Shown: piece by piece, positions 53,650 to 62,907 of the stretch | How the letters are laid out: every line of letters starts with the position of its first letter | How positions within the stretch are numbered: the first letter of the stretch is position 1 | Source of the DNA: an uncultured Hyphomicrobiales bacterium | GTDB taxonomy: Bacteria > Pseudomonadota > Alphaproteobacteria > Rhizobiales > Ancalomicrobiaceae | Direction: 5' to 3' | Assembly (NCBI GenBank): GCA_903930435.1 | Contig: CAIYYN010000017.1 | Coordinates: 1 to 64,000 of the forward strand | DNA: 64,000 bases | Position numbers and translations under genes: made by a program | Notes under the pieces: model-generated | Seen by the model: the letters and a program-made list of their open reading frames with translations, nothing else | Database searches by the model: none | Told to the model about the DNA's origin: nothing

Positions 53650-55785
53650 ATGCAGGGAACTGTCCGTATGAGCATTCTGTCACGCATGCGTCTAAGCGCT
53701 CAAATTTTTGCCATTGGATTGATCGCCGCGATCGGTTTCGCAGCGATCCTTGGCGAGGCCTTTTGGTCAGCGAACCGGCAGACAGAATTTGATGGACTGG
53801 CCCGCAACGGTAACGCAATTGCCCTGAATGCTGCAAAACTCGGGAATTCCTTGCTCCAGCTCCGCCGCAACGAAAAGGATTTCCTGTTACGATCGGACTC
53901 ACAATATGCCGAAAGTCATCAAAAGAATGCCCAGGTGGCAATTGCTCAGATCGCCGAGCTAACTCAGTTGGCCAAGCAGAGCGGCGATCCTCAGTTGTTG
54001 TCGCGTATTCAGGCCATTCAGCCCCTTCTCGATGTTTATCTGGCAGGCTTTCATGACCTCGTGGCACTTCGCCTCGAAATGGGATTGACCCCCGAGACGG
54101 GCCTTGAAGGCCAGATGCGCAACACGGTGCACGATCTCGAAGCGAAATTTGCCGAGGTCAAGGATTATGAGCTCGGCAATCTTCTTCTAATGTTGCGCCG
54201 CCATGAGAAGGATTTCATGCTGCGCCGTCAGGAATCCTATCGGAAGGAACATGCCAAGGTCGCAGACACCCTGAAGGACCGGATCACGCAGCGCGATCTG
54301 CCGCTGATGGAAAAGATCGGCCTCAAGGCCAGCATTGATGCCTATGAAGCCAACTTCCAGTCCTGGGCTGTCGCGGCCCTGAAGCTGGCCGAAGTTCAGA
54401 AGGGGGTGTCCGAAAAATATGCCCAGCTTGAGCCGATCGTAATCGCGGCAACCGACCGGGCGAACGCGGTCAGCAAGGCTAGTTCTGATGCGAGCGCAGA
54501 GCAATCGGACATCAATCTGAAGATCGCCCTTGGTCTGATCGGTCTGGCGCTTTCCGCATCGCTCATGGTTTCAACCATTGTGTGGATGTTCATGAAGCGC
54601 TCACTCGGCAACATCGAGGGCGTCATGCGCGACATGGCCGCAGGCGATCTGTCGGTCGAGATCAAGGGGACCGAGTTCCGCAACGAGATCGGGGCGATGG
54701 CGCGGTCGGTCGAGGTGTTCAAGGAGAACGCCATCGAACGGCAGCGGCTTGAGGCGGAAGCTGCTGCCAATGCGGCCGTTGCCGAGGCTGAACGCGAACG
54801 TGCCGCTGCCGAACGCGCGCGCGTCGCCGCTGAACAGGCAGAGGTTGTCCGCCTTTTGGGTGAGTCGCTGCGCACGCTCGCCGCAGGCGACCTGACGAGC
54901 CAACTCGATGGAAACTTCTCCGAAGCTTATGCCCAGATCCGGCAGGATTTCAACGAGGCCACGGGTCGTCTCAAAGACGCGATCATCGCTGTCGTCAACA
55001 GCACAAAGACCATCAAGAACGGCTCTGAAGAAATCGCCGACGCCTCGCAGGACCTCTCCTCGCGCACCACAGCGCAGGCCGCCAGCCTGGAGGAGACCGC
55101 CGCCGCCCTCAACGAGATCACCGAGACCGTCCGTCAGTCGAATGAGCATACGCTGCGGGCCAAGCAGATCGCCGCAAACGCCGATGCCGAAGCCACGGCG
55201 GGAGGAGCCGTCGTCCGGCAGGCCGTCGAGGCCATGGATGCGATTTCCACATCCAGCCAGCAGATCAGCGAAATCATCACGGTCATGGACCAGATTGCGT
55301 TCCAGACCAACCTTCTCGCCCTTAATGCCGGTGTCGAAGCCGCGCGCGCGGGTGATGCCGGTCGCGGGTTTGCCGTCGTCGCCTCCGAAGTGCGGGCACT
55401 CGCCCAACGCTCCTCGGAAGCCTCAAAGGATATCAAGGCCCTGATCCAAACCTCCACCGAACATGTCGATACCGGGGTCCGTCTCGTCGGCGAAACCGGC
55501 AAGGCACTCGATCGCATCCAGGGCTCGGTCTCCGAGATCAACACGATCATCAACGAACTGGCCAATGCCGCCAAGGAGCAGGCGCAGGGGCTGGCCGAAA
55601 TCAACAATGCCATCCACCAGATGGACGACGTGACCCAGAAGAACGTCGCCATGGTCGAGGAATCCAGCGCCGCCAGCCATACGCTGAGCGAGGAGACTCG
55701 GGTCCTCTCCGACCTCGTCGCCCAGTTCCGCCTCACACAAGTGGAAGCGGCCATCCGCAAGACATCGCATCGCTCGGCAGCCTGA
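53650..55785 (+). CDS. methyl-accepting chemotaxis protein with HBM-like sensor
   Basis: A 711-residue transmembrane chemoreceptor. After the first membrane helix (about 12-32) comes a helical periplasmic domain with two copies of an RRxEKDFxLR motif (LRRNEKDFLLR and LRRHEKDFMLR), typical of helical bimodular (HBM) sensors. A second membrane helix near 290-315 is followed by HAMP-type segments and the signalling hairpin with IAFQTNLLALNAGVEAARAG and FAVVASEVRALAQRSSEA. AAGGAAC precedes ATG 53650 with eight-base spacing. Ligand unknown. A strong terminator follows. Confidence 0.93.
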   Translation: MQGTVRMSILSRMRLSAQIFAIGLIAAIGFAAILGEAFWSANRQTEFDGLARNGNAIALNAAKLGNSLLQLRRNEKDFLLRSDSQYAESHQKNAQVAIAQIAELTQLAKQSGDPQLLSRIQAIQPLLDVYLAGFHDLVALRLEMGLTPETGLEGQMRNTVHDLEAKFAEVKDYELGNLLLMLRRHEKDFMLRRQESYRKEHAKVADTLKDRITQRDLPLMEKIGLKASIDAYEANFQSWAVAALKLAEVQKGVSEKYAQLEPIVIAATDRANAVSKASSDASAEQSDINLKIALGLIGLALSASLMVSTIVWMFMKRSLGNIEGVMRDMAAGDLSVEIKGTEFRNEIGAMARSVEVFKENAIERQRLEAEAAANAAVAEAERERAAAERARVAAEQAEVVRLLGESLRTLAAGDLTSQLDGNFSEAYAQIRQDFNEATGRLKDAIIAVVNSTKTIKNGSEEIADASQDLSSRTTAQAASLEETAAALNEITETVRQSNEHTLRAKQIAANADAEATAGGAVVRQAVEAMDAISTSSQQISEIITVMDQIAFQTNLLALNAGVEAARAGDAGRGFAVVASEVRALAQRSSEASKDIKALIQTSTEHVDTGVRLVGETGKALDRIQGSVSEINTIINELANAAKEQAQGLAEINNAIHQMDDVTQKNVAMVEESSAASHTLSEETRVLSDLVAQFRLTQVEAAIRKTSHRSAA

Positions 55786-55808
55786 TACCAGATCTGATGC
55801 GCTCAAAA

Positions 55809-55847
55809 CACAAGCCACGGCCACCTTGCCGTGGCTTGTGTCGTTTT
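55809..55847 (+). terminator. rho-independent terminator of the chemoreceptor gene
   Basis: CACAAGCCACGGC pairs with GCCGTGGCTTGTG (thirteen perfect pairs, six-base loop), followed by TCGTTTTC and preceded by AAAA, so it may work in both directions. Confidence 0.88.
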
Positions 55848-55924
55848 CGACTGGCTTCTCTCTGGCGAAAGGCCGAGGTTCTGTTTAATCTGGCGTCAGA
55901 AACGATCAAGCATCGGGAAACGCC

Positions 55925-57097
55925 ATGGATTTCAGTCTTTCGCCGGAATTGCGCGACTTGCAGGCACGTGTCAGGGCCTTCATCGCAGATGAAATCATCC
56001 CGATTGAATCAGATCCCCGTCAGACATCCCATGGACCAACGCCCGAACTCCGCGCCGACCTGACTGCCAAGGCGCGCAAGGCCGGACTCCTCACGCCCCA
56101 TGCATCGAAGCATCTGGGTGGCATGGGTCTCAGTCACATCGAAAAGGCGATTGTGTTCGAGGAAGCCGGTTATTCTCACCTCGGCCCGACGGCGCTGAAT
56201 GTCCATGCGCCCGATGAGGGGAATATTCACCTGATGGAGCAGGTTGCAAGTGAAGCGCAGAAGGACCGTTGGCTCCGGCCCCAGGTCGCGGGTCTGACGC
56301 GATCCTGCTTTGCCATGACCGAGCCGCCGCCGGGCGCAGGTGCCGATCCGTCGATGCTGATGACCACAGCCACCCGGGATGGTGACGATTACATCATCAA
56401 CGGTCGCAAGTGGTTCATCACCGGCGCCGTGGGCGCGGATTACGTGATCATCATGGCCAAGATGGCCGACGGTTCCGCAACCATGTTCCTCTCGGACATG
56501 GACCGACCGGGCATCACGATCACCCGCCAGATGGACGCCATGGATAGCTGCTTTGCCGGTGGCCATGCGCTCATGGAGTTCAAGGACGTCCGCGTGCCCG
56601 CCAGCGATGTTCTGGGCGAGGTCGGCAAGGGCTTTCGTTATGCGCAGGTGCGGCTTGCCCCTGCCCGGCTGACCCATTGCATGCGCTGGCTAGGTCAGGC
56701 CCGCCGCGCGCATGATGTCGCGACCGACTATGTCCGCCACCGCCAGGCCTTCGGCAAACCATTGGGCGAACACGAGGGCGTCGGCTTCATGCTCGCTGAC
56801 AACGATCTTGATCTGATGACAGCCCGCCTGCACATCTGGCATACGGCCTGGTTGCTGGATCAAGGCGAGCGCTGCAATTTCGAATCGAGCCGGTCAAAGG
56901 TGGCGTGCTCGGAGGCGGAATGGCGGGTCGTTGATCGCTGCGTCCAGATGCTTGGCGGCCAAGGTGTCACCGGCGAGACCGTCGTCATGCGGATCTTCAT
57001 GGATATGCGCGCGTTCAGGATCTATGACGGCCCGAGCGAGGTTCATCGCTGGAGCATGGCCAAGAAAATCCTGGCATCAAACGAGCAGCGGTCATGA
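55925..57097 (+). CDS. ACAD10/ACAD11-like acyl-CoA dehydrogenase
   Basis: A 390-residue flavoprotein of the acyl-CoA dehydrogenase family with FAMTEPPPGAGAD and YIINGRKWFITGA (FAD/substrate motifs) and RIYDGPSEVHRWSMAKKIL near the end. In typical acyl-CoA dehydrogenases this last segment carries the catalytic Glu in YEG; here the position is Asp (D368 in YDG), and the DGPxEVH form matches the ACAD10/ACAD11 lineage as I know it. The gene overlaps the SDR gene (ATGA). With the following kinase it suggests work on 4-hydroxyacyl-CoA or related substrates; that is inference. Confidence 0.85.
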   Translation: MDFSLSPELRDLQARVRAFIADEIIPIESDPRQTSHGPTPELRADLTAKARKAGLLTPHASKHLGGMGLSHIEKAIVFEEAGYSHLGPTALNVHAPDEGNIHLMEQVASEAQKDRWLRPQVAGLTRSCFAMTEPPPGAGADPSMLMTTATRDGDDYIINGRKWFITGAVGADYVIIMAKMADGSATMFLSDMDRPGITITRQMDAMDSCFAGGHALMEFKDVRVPASDVLGEVGKGFRYAQVRLAPARLTHCMRWLGQARRAHDVATDYVRHRQAFGKPLGEHEGVGFMLADNDLDLMTARLHIWHTAWLLDQGERCNFESSRSKVACSEAEWRVVDRCVQMLGGQGVTGETVVMRIFMDMRAFRIYDGPSEVHRWSMAKKILASNEQRS

Positions 57098-57861
57098 GCG
57101 ATCTGTTCCGACTTGACGGAAAACTGGCGCTGGTCACCGGCGCGTCTGCTGGTCTCGGCTGGCATTTCGCCCAGGTCCTGGCGAAAGCCGGTGCCGGGGT
57201 GATCGTTGCTGCACGGCGGACGGATCGGCTGCAAGGTCTGGTCGAAGCGATCACAGCGGCTGGCGGAACTGCCGTTGCAGTGGAACTCGATGTCAGCGAT
57301 GCCAAAAGCGTCCACGCCGCCTTCGAGACCATGGTGGGCACGATCGGTACCCCGGACATCATTGTCAACAATGCCGGCATCAGCATTGTGAAGCCCTTGC
57401 TGGAGCACGATGAATCCGATTGGGATTCGGTCATTGACACGAACTTGAAAGGCGTCTGGCTCGTGGCGACGGAGGCAGCTCGCCGCATGGTCGCGGCTGG
57501 TATCCCCGGATCGATCATCAACATCGCTTCAATCCTCGGAGAGCGCGTAGCCGGCGGCATAGCGCCTTACGCCGTCTCAAAGGCTGGCGTCGTTCAGGCG
57601 ACCAAGGCGATGGCGCTCGAACTGGCGCGTCACCGCATCCGGGTCAACGCGATCCTGCCCGGCTATATTGCGACCGACATCAACCGCGACTTCCTAACCT
57701 CCGACGCCGGTGAACGGCTTCGCGCCCGGATTCCCAGTCGCAAGTTTGGCGAGCCGGAAGACCTTGATGGTCCGTTGCTCTTGCTGGCATCCGACGCGGG
57801 CCGCGCCATGTCCGGTGCGACGATTGCGGTTGATGGTGCCCATCTGGTGAGTGGACTATGA
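57094..57861 (+). CDS. short-chain dehydrogenase/reductase
   Basis: A 255-residue Rossmann-fold oxidoreductase with the nucleotide-binding TGASAGLGWHFAQ loop, the NNAGIS motif, and the catalytic Ser-Tyr-Lys set (INIASILGERVAGGIAPYAVSKAG). The C-terminus has the DGAHLVSGL type end. Being coupled by ATGA overlaps on both sides to the acyl-CoA dehydrogenase and the kinase genes, it probably oxidises a hydroxyacyl intermediate of the same pathway (as LvaD does in levulinate use), by analogy. Confidence 0.9.
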   Translation: MSDLFRLDGKLALVTGASAGLGWHFAQVLAKAGAGVIVAARRTDRLQGLVEAITAAGGTAVAVELDVSDAKSVHAAFETMVGTIGTPDIIVNNAGISIVKPLLEHDESDWDSVIDTNLKGVWLVATEAARRMVAAGIPGSIINIASILGERVAGGIAPYAVSKAGVVQATKAMALELARHRIRVNAILPGYIATDINRDFLTSDAGERLRARIPSRKFGEPEDLDGPLLLLASDAGRAMSGATIAVDGAHLVSGL

Positions 57862-58898
57862 GCGATCCGGCAGAACGCTATGATCTGGCAGCGCTTTCAC
57901 GCGCGTTGGCGGCAAATGGCATTGCCACGAATGGACCCCTCGCGCTTGTACCGCTGACTGGCGGTCAATCAAACCCGACCTTCCGCCTTGAAGGGGCCGA
58001 CCGCCCGCTGGTTCTGCGCAAGAAGCCCGACGGGCACCTGCTCGCTTCGGCTCATGCGGTCGACCGCGAATTCCGGATCATGCGTGCGCTCCACGCCAGC
58101 GACGTGCCGGTGCCCCGGATGTATTTTTATTCCGAAGATGTGACCATCCTCGGTACGCCGTTTTACGTGATGGAGTTTCTGGCTGGCCGTACGTTCGAGG
58201 ACCAGGCCTTGCCGGGCATGACGCCTGCGGAGCGACACGCGATCTACAGCGAAATGCTGCGCGTCATCTCAGCCTTGCACCGCGTGGATTATCTGGCGCT
58301 CGGCCTCAGCGATTTCGGGCGGCCCGGCAACTACGTCGTCCGACAGATCGCGCGCTGGACGAGGGCCTATCGCGAGAGCGAAACGGTTGTTATCCCGGCC
58401 ATGGATCGGCTGATCGACTGGCTTCCGGCCCACGCGCCGGATGACACGACGACTAGCATCGTGCACGGCGATTTCCGGCTCGACAACCTGATATTCGCGC
58501 CTGACGAACCGCGCGTGATCGGCGTGATCGATTGGGAATTGGCCACGCTTGGCTCGCCGATTGCCGACTTTTCCTATCATTGCATGAGCCGGCACATCCC
58601 GGCAGATGTCTGGCGCGGCATCGGCGGGCTGGATATCGCTGCCCTCGGCATCCCGAGCGAGGCCGATTATATCGCCGGTTATGCCGCTGCAACCGGACTG
58701 CGCGCCGACGCCAACTGGGACTTCTACCTCGCCTATAATCTGTTCCGCATGGCGGCAATCCTGCAGGGAATTGCCAAACGGGCCGAAGATGGCACCGCCG
58801 CCGCCGAAAACGCCGTCGAAACTGGTCGCAAGGCCCGCCCCCTCGCCGACATCGGCTGGGACTTCGCACAAAAACACACCGCCCGCAGTGGCAACTAA
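57858..58898 (+). CDS. APH-family phosphotransferase (ACAD10/11 N-terminal kinase type)
   Basis: A 346-residue aminoglycoside-phosphotransferase-fold kinase. The catalytic loop is H203-G-D205-FRLDN210, followed by the metal-binding Asp in VIGVIDWELATLG. The LTGGQSNPTFRL start and EFLAGRTFEDQALPG segment match the kinase region that precedes the dehydrogenase in eukaryotic ACAD10/ACAD11 and bacterial LvaA-type proteins. It overlaps the SDR gene by ATGA and is followed by the Gfo/Idh/MocA gene 10 bp on. Confidence 0.87.
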   Translation: MSDPAERYDLAALSRALAANGIATNGPLALVPLTGGQSNPTFRLEGADRPLVLRKKPDGHLLASAHAVDREFRIMRALHASDVPVPRMYFYSEDVTILGTPFYVMEFLAGRTFEDQALPGMTPAERHAIYSEMLRVISALHRVDYLALGLSDFGRPGNYVVRQIARWTRAYRESETVVIPAMDRLIDWLPAHAPDDTTTSIVHGDFRLDNLIFAPDEPRVIGVIDWELATLGSPIADFSYHCMSRHIPADVWRGIGGLDIAALGIPSEADYIAGYAAATGLRADANWDFYLAYNLFRMAAILQGIAKRAEDGTAAAENAVETGRKARPLADIGWDFAQKHTARSGN

Positions 58899-58908
58899 GG
58901 ATCATTTC

Positions 58909-59916
58909 ATGTCAGCGACCGTCAATTGGGGCATCATTTCAACCGCCAACATCGGTGTCGCCAAGGTGATACCTGCCATGATGCGCGGCTCGGTCTCGCG
59001 TGTCACGGCCATTGCTTCGCGCGATCTCGCGACTGCCGAGGCGACCGCGAGCAAACTGGGCATCGCCAAGGCCTATGGGTCTTATGAAGAGCTGCTGGCT
59101 GATCCGGAAATCGATGCGATCTACAATCCGCTGCCCAATCATCTGCATGTGCCCTGGACCATCAAGGCGCTCGAAGCCGGAAAACATGTCCTGTGCGAAA
59201 AGCCGATTGCCATCACGGCCAATGAAGCCAAGGCGCTGATTGCCGCGCGCCACGCCTCGGGCAAACTGTTGGCAGAAGCCTTCATGGTCCGCTTTCATCC
59301 GCAATGGCAGCGCGCGCGTGATCGCGTGCGCGCGGGCGAGCTTGGCGACGTCCGTGCAATTCAGACAGCGTTTTGCTATTTCAACAATGACCCTGAAAAT
59401 GTGCGTAACAAGGCGGATATTGGCGGCGGCGGCCTGCTCGATATCGGCTGCTATGCCGTTGCGACTGCGCGCTATATTTTCGACGCCGAGCCGAGCCGCG
59501 CCGTCGGCCTGATCGAACACGACCCGACGTTCGGCACGGATCGCCTGTCGAGCGGCATCGTGGCGTTCCCCGATCACCGACGACTCACGTTCACCTGCTC
59601 AACCCAGCTCGTGCCATACCAGCGCGTCCAGATCCTTGGCACCAAAGGCCGACTGGAAATCGAAATCCCGTTCAATGCGCCGCCCGATCGCCCGTGCCGC
59701 ATTCTGTTCGACGATGGCACGGACCTGACGGGCGGCAAGATCGCGGTTGAGACCTTCCCGGCGGTCGATCAGTACACGCTTCAGGGCGACGCGTTCAGCC
59801 GGATGATTCTCGGCACCGAGACACAGGAATTCCGTCTTGAGGATGCGATCGCCAACATGCGCGTACTCGACGCCTTGACGCGGTCTGGCGCGACAGGCGG
59901 CTGGGAAATCGTCTAG
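58909..59916 (+). CDS. Gfo/Idh/MocA family oxidoreductase
   Basis: A 335-residue NAD(P)-dependent oxidoreductase. The N-terminal WGIISTANIGVAKVIPAMM is the dinucleotide-binding part, then YNPLPNHLHVPW and ALEAGKHVLCEKPIA, the family lysine motif (EKP), and GGGGLLDIGCYAVATARYIF in the substrate domain. Closest type is trans-1,2-dihydrobenzenediol / 1,5-anhydrofructose dehydrogenase-like, but the substrate is uncertain. AAGGA precedes ATG 58909. It ends the operon and converges with a methyltransferase gene 1 bp away. Confidence 0.88.
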   Translation: MSATVNWGIISTANIGVAKVIPAMMRGSVSRVTAIASRDLATAEATASKLGIAKAYGSYEELLADPEIDAIYNPLPNHLHVPWTIKALEAGKHVLCEKPIAITANEAKALIAARHASGKLLAEAFMVRFHPQWQRARDRVRAGELGDVRAIQTAFCYFNNDPENVRNKADIGGGGLLDIGCYAVATARYIFDAEPSRAVGLIEHDPTFGTDRLSSGIVAFPDHRRLTFTCSTQLVPYQRVQILGTKGRLEIEIPFNAPPDRPCRILFDDGTDLTGGKIAVETFPAVDQYTLQGDAFSRMILGTETQEFRLEDAIANMRVLDALTRSGATGGWEIV

Positions 59917-59917
59917 G

Positions 59918-60769
59918 TCACGCGCTTGCGGTCACGATCCAGACCGAAGCTGGCATTTGTACCGTGCCGACTTCGGTTACATGGTTTTTCAGAAGTGTCC
60001 CGATAGCCTCGGTCACATCGGGTATGACTGCCGGGTTTTCCCGCAGCAGGCGACCGAGCGGCCCGACCTGAAGGGCAACACGCGTTGCAGTCGCCAGATC
60101 ACCCATGCTGATCGGGGTATCGAAGGGCCTCGTCTCGATATGTGTAAAACCTGCTTCGTTCAGGATCGACCGGACGCGTTCGGCATCGGCGAACGCGAAT
60201 GGTCCGGGCGCCAGGGGATCGCTTGGCGGGCTTGGCGGCAGGAAGGTCATCGCTGTTTCGAGCGGCAGTCTCATCCAGTCGTTTAGCGATAATGGCCGCC
60301 AGCACACGAACGCAAGCCGCCCGCCGGACTTCATCGCCTTGGAAATATTGCTGAATGCAGCGACCGGATCGGCAAAGAACATCACGCCAAACCGGCTGAA
60401 CACTGCATCAAACCGTTGCCTGCCCAGATCATAGGTCTGCGCATCGGCCTCCAGGAACGTGATATTCGACAGGCCGGAAAGCCCTGCCCGTCCGCGCGCG
60501 ACTTCGAGCATGAGCTTCGAGATATCAACCCCGACGACATGTCCGTCTTGGCCGACCAGATCAGCCAATTGCAGCGCAGTCTGGCCGCATCCGCAGCCGA
60601 TATCGAGCACCTGCGCGCCTGCGTGGACATCGAGCGCTGCCAGTGCCGGGCTACCAAGCGGCGCGACCTGCGCATCCAACTCGGCCTGAAAGACGGCCCA
60701 GGTTTGCCCGGTTGCTGTATTCCACTGCTCGATCATCTTGGCATTGGGTGACGCAATCGTGTCGGACAT
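59918..60769 (-). CDS. class I SAM-dependent methyltransferase
   Basis: A 283-residue methyltransferase with SAM motif I VLDIGCGCGQTALQLA, VVGVDISKLML and FDAVFSRFGVMFFADP. The C-terminal half lacks clear sub-family marks; it belongs to the broad UbiE/CoQ5-like group acting on small molecules. It is divergent from the EamA-type gene and convergent with the Gfo/Idh/MocA gene. Confidence 0.85.
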   Translation of the reverse strand: MSDTIASPNAKMIEQWNTATGQTWAVFQAELDAQVAPLGSPALAALDVHAGAQVLDIGCGCGQTALQLADLVGQDGHVVGVDISKLMLEVARGRAGLSGLSNITFLEADAQTYDLGRQRFDAVFSRFGVMFFADPVAAFSNISKAMKSGGRLAFVCWRPLSLNDWMRLPLETAMTFLPPSPPSDPLAPGPFAFADAERVRSILNEAGFTHIETRPFDTPISMGDLATATRVALQVGPLGRLLRENPAVIPDVTEAIGTLLKNHVTEVGTVQMPASVWIVTASA

Positions 60770-61033
60770 GAGAGTTCCTGTTCTCGTCAGCGCGGTATCC
60801 GGTCAGATGGACATGCGACCGAATGTTTATGCCAGCTCACGGACCCTGTTGCTACACGACAAAGTCGCAAAAAGGCATAATTGTGGACGATCATGCGCGT
60901 GGCAATCATGGCTGCTTCCCGCGATTGAACCTGACAAGTCAATTTCTATTGGTCTTCATGTTCCGTATAGTAATGGAAGTTACACTCATATTATTCGCGG
61001 CTTGTTTCCCGCAATTTGGTGAAGTTGGATCAG

Positions 61034-61978
61034 ATGGCTCCCCCCATGGCTGTCGCTGCTGTTGCAGACGACATTGTTTATGAAAATGCGGATCGGGCGA
61101 AACGGATTGCGCCTGTCGAGATCATTCGTAGCGATATCCTGAAAGGAATCGGGCTGGTTATTGCGTCCACGCTGTTCTTTTCGGCGGGCGACGTCGCGTC
61201 CAAGATCACGGGTGCGACAATTCCGCCGGTCGAAGTCACCTGGTTCCGCTACATCGTGTTTCTGGCGCTGGCTGTTCCGCTTTCATTTGCCAACAACGGT
61301 TTGCGTGCCTTCAAGACGCGTCGTCCGGGAATGCATATCGTCCGGGCAATCGGCCTCTGCGGTGCGTCAATCACCTTCATCTTTGCCTTGCGCTATATGC
61401 AGCCGTCCGAGGCAACCGCGATCAATTTCCTGTCGCCGTTGTTCATCACGCTGCTCGCCGTCCCATTTCTGGGAGAAACCCTGACATTGCCGCGTCTTCT
61501 GTCGGCGCTGGTCGGGTTCCTCGGTGTGCTCCTGATCGTTCGCCCCGGATCGGATACGTTCCAGATGGCCGCGCTTTATCCTGTTGCGACCGCAGGCTCC
61601 TGGGCTATCGCCATGATCGCCACGCGCAAGATCACCGACGACCGCCCTGATGTGACGATGGCGTGGACGGCGGTGGTCGGATTCACGATTCTCTCCGTGC
61701 TCGTGCCAATTGATTGGCGCACGCCCGACTTCCGGGAACTCTGGATCGGATTGCTGGCCGGGGTCCTGTCCCTCATCGGTCAGGCATTGGTCGTGATGGC
61801 CTATCGCAAGGCTGAGGCATCGCTTCTCGCACCATTCGCCTACGCCCAGCTGATTTTCGCCGGTGGAATGGGGTACATCGTCTTCGGCGTGGCGCCCGGC
61901 CCCTGGACGCTGATTGGCGGCGTCATCATCGCCGCAAGCGGGATTTATTCCGCCAAACGCGAGACGCGTGCAAGTTAA
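61034..61978 (+). CDS. EamA/DMT family exporter
   Basis: A 314-residue inner-membrane protein with ten hydrophobic segments in two repeats (EamA fold). Features are IASTLFFSAGDVASKITG, the first-repeat PVEVTWFRYIVFL, ALRYMQPSEATAINFLSPLF and the second-repeat APFAYAQLIFAGGMGY. Such carriers export metabolites such as amino acids; the substrate is unknown. Start is ATG 61034 or 61046; a TTG at 61016 is possible. Confidence 0.88.
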   Translation: MAPPMAVAAVADDIVYENADRAKRIAPVEIIRSDILKGIGLVIASTLFFSAGDVASKITGATIPPVEVTWFRYIVFLALAVPLSFANNGLRAFKTRRPGMHIVRAIGLCGASITFIFALRYMQPSEATAINFLSPLFITLLAVPFLGETLTLPRLLSALVGFLGVLLIVRPGSDTFQMAALYPVATAGSWAIAMIATRKITDDRPDVTMAWTAVVGFTILSVLVPIDWRTPDFRELWIGLLAGVLSLIGQALVVMAYRKAEASLLAPFAYAQLIFAGGMGYIVFGVAPGPWTLIGGVIIAASGIYSAKRETRAS

Positions 61979-62025
61979 GCCACCCGTCCAGTTAGGCGCG
62001 AACGGCAGCTGGGCGCGGCAAGGCG

Positions 62026-62907
62026 TTAAACCGAGATGATTGGCTCCTGGATCAATCGAGCTTGCCCGATCAGATCCCGCTCTCGTGTGCTTTGAAATCG
62101 TGTATCCAGAATCTCAACAGGACGAGAACACACCAATGCCTGCGGAACATACGTCCCGCCACTTAAAACGCCCATGACCCTGGCTTCCAATCCGCCGTCG
62201 TAAAACCGGATATCTCTCGCCCCAAGTTGGCCCAGATGAGAGACATACTTCGGAACGCCTGCGATATCAGCCAGCACCAGAACCCCGCCCGGCTTCAGAA
62301 CGCGCCACATTTCGTTGAGCGCCTTCACCTGATCTGCTTCAGGTTCGATGTTGTGGATGACCCAGTGCGACATGACAACGTCGACGGTCCCATCCTCCAG
62401 TGGCAGGAAACGGGCATCGCCAGTCGTCACGTCAACCCGGTGGCCCACACTCTCAATCTCGGCGTTGCGCCTGGTCGCATCAGGCGTGTTACCGGATTGG
62501 TCTTTCTCAACCCAAACGTCAACGCCAACTGCCAAGCCTTGCGACATCCGCTTTGCTGCACCAACCAGCATTAAACCCCGACCGCACCCAACATCGACGA
62601 CAAGCTCGTTATCGCTCCAACTGCGAATCTGGCCTACGGTCTCCAGCAAAGTATCGCGGGTGTTCAATTTGCCAATCTTTGAGCTCCAGGTCATATATAA
62701 ACTCATAAACGCGCCATACGAAAATAAAAACAAACCAATCAATGCTGAACCTGCAAACAAGAAGTCAAAATCCCTCACCTGGTACACAAAACACGCTAAA
62801 TTAAATACGAGAAACAGCAAACCAATTACAGCAATCAACGCCATGATTCGCCGAACGTCTGGCGCATCTATCCCATAATCTGATTTTGACTTCAAAATTT
62901 TGGGCAT
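62026..62907 (-). CDS. membrane-anchored SAM-dependent methyltransferase
   Basis: A 293-residue protein with two membrane helices at about 21-43 and 51-72 (LIAVIGLLFLVFNLACFVY; LFAGSALIGLFLFSYGAFMS) joined to a cytosolic class I methyltransferase: VVDVGCGRGLMLVGAAKRM, AVGVDVWVEKDQSG, VDVVMSHWVIHNIEPE and VLKPGGVLVLADI. Membrane anchoring suggests a lipid or quinone-like substrate. ATG 62907 is preferred to an in-frame 62955. Confidence 0.85.
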   Translation of the reverse strand: MPKILKSKSDYGIDAPDVRRIMALIAVIGLLFLVFNLACFVYQVRDFDFLFAGSALIGLFLFSYGAFMSLYMTWSSKIGKLNTRDTLLETVGQIRSWSDNELVVDVGCGRGLMLVGAAKRMSQGLAVGVDVWVEKDQSGNTPDATRRNAEIESVGHRVDVTTGDARFLPLEDGTVDVVMSHWVIHNIEPEADQVKALNEMWRVLKPGGVLVLADIAGVPKYVSHLGQLGARDIRFYDGGLEARVMGVLSGGTYVPQALVCSRPVEILDTRFQSTRERDLIGQARLIQEPIISV

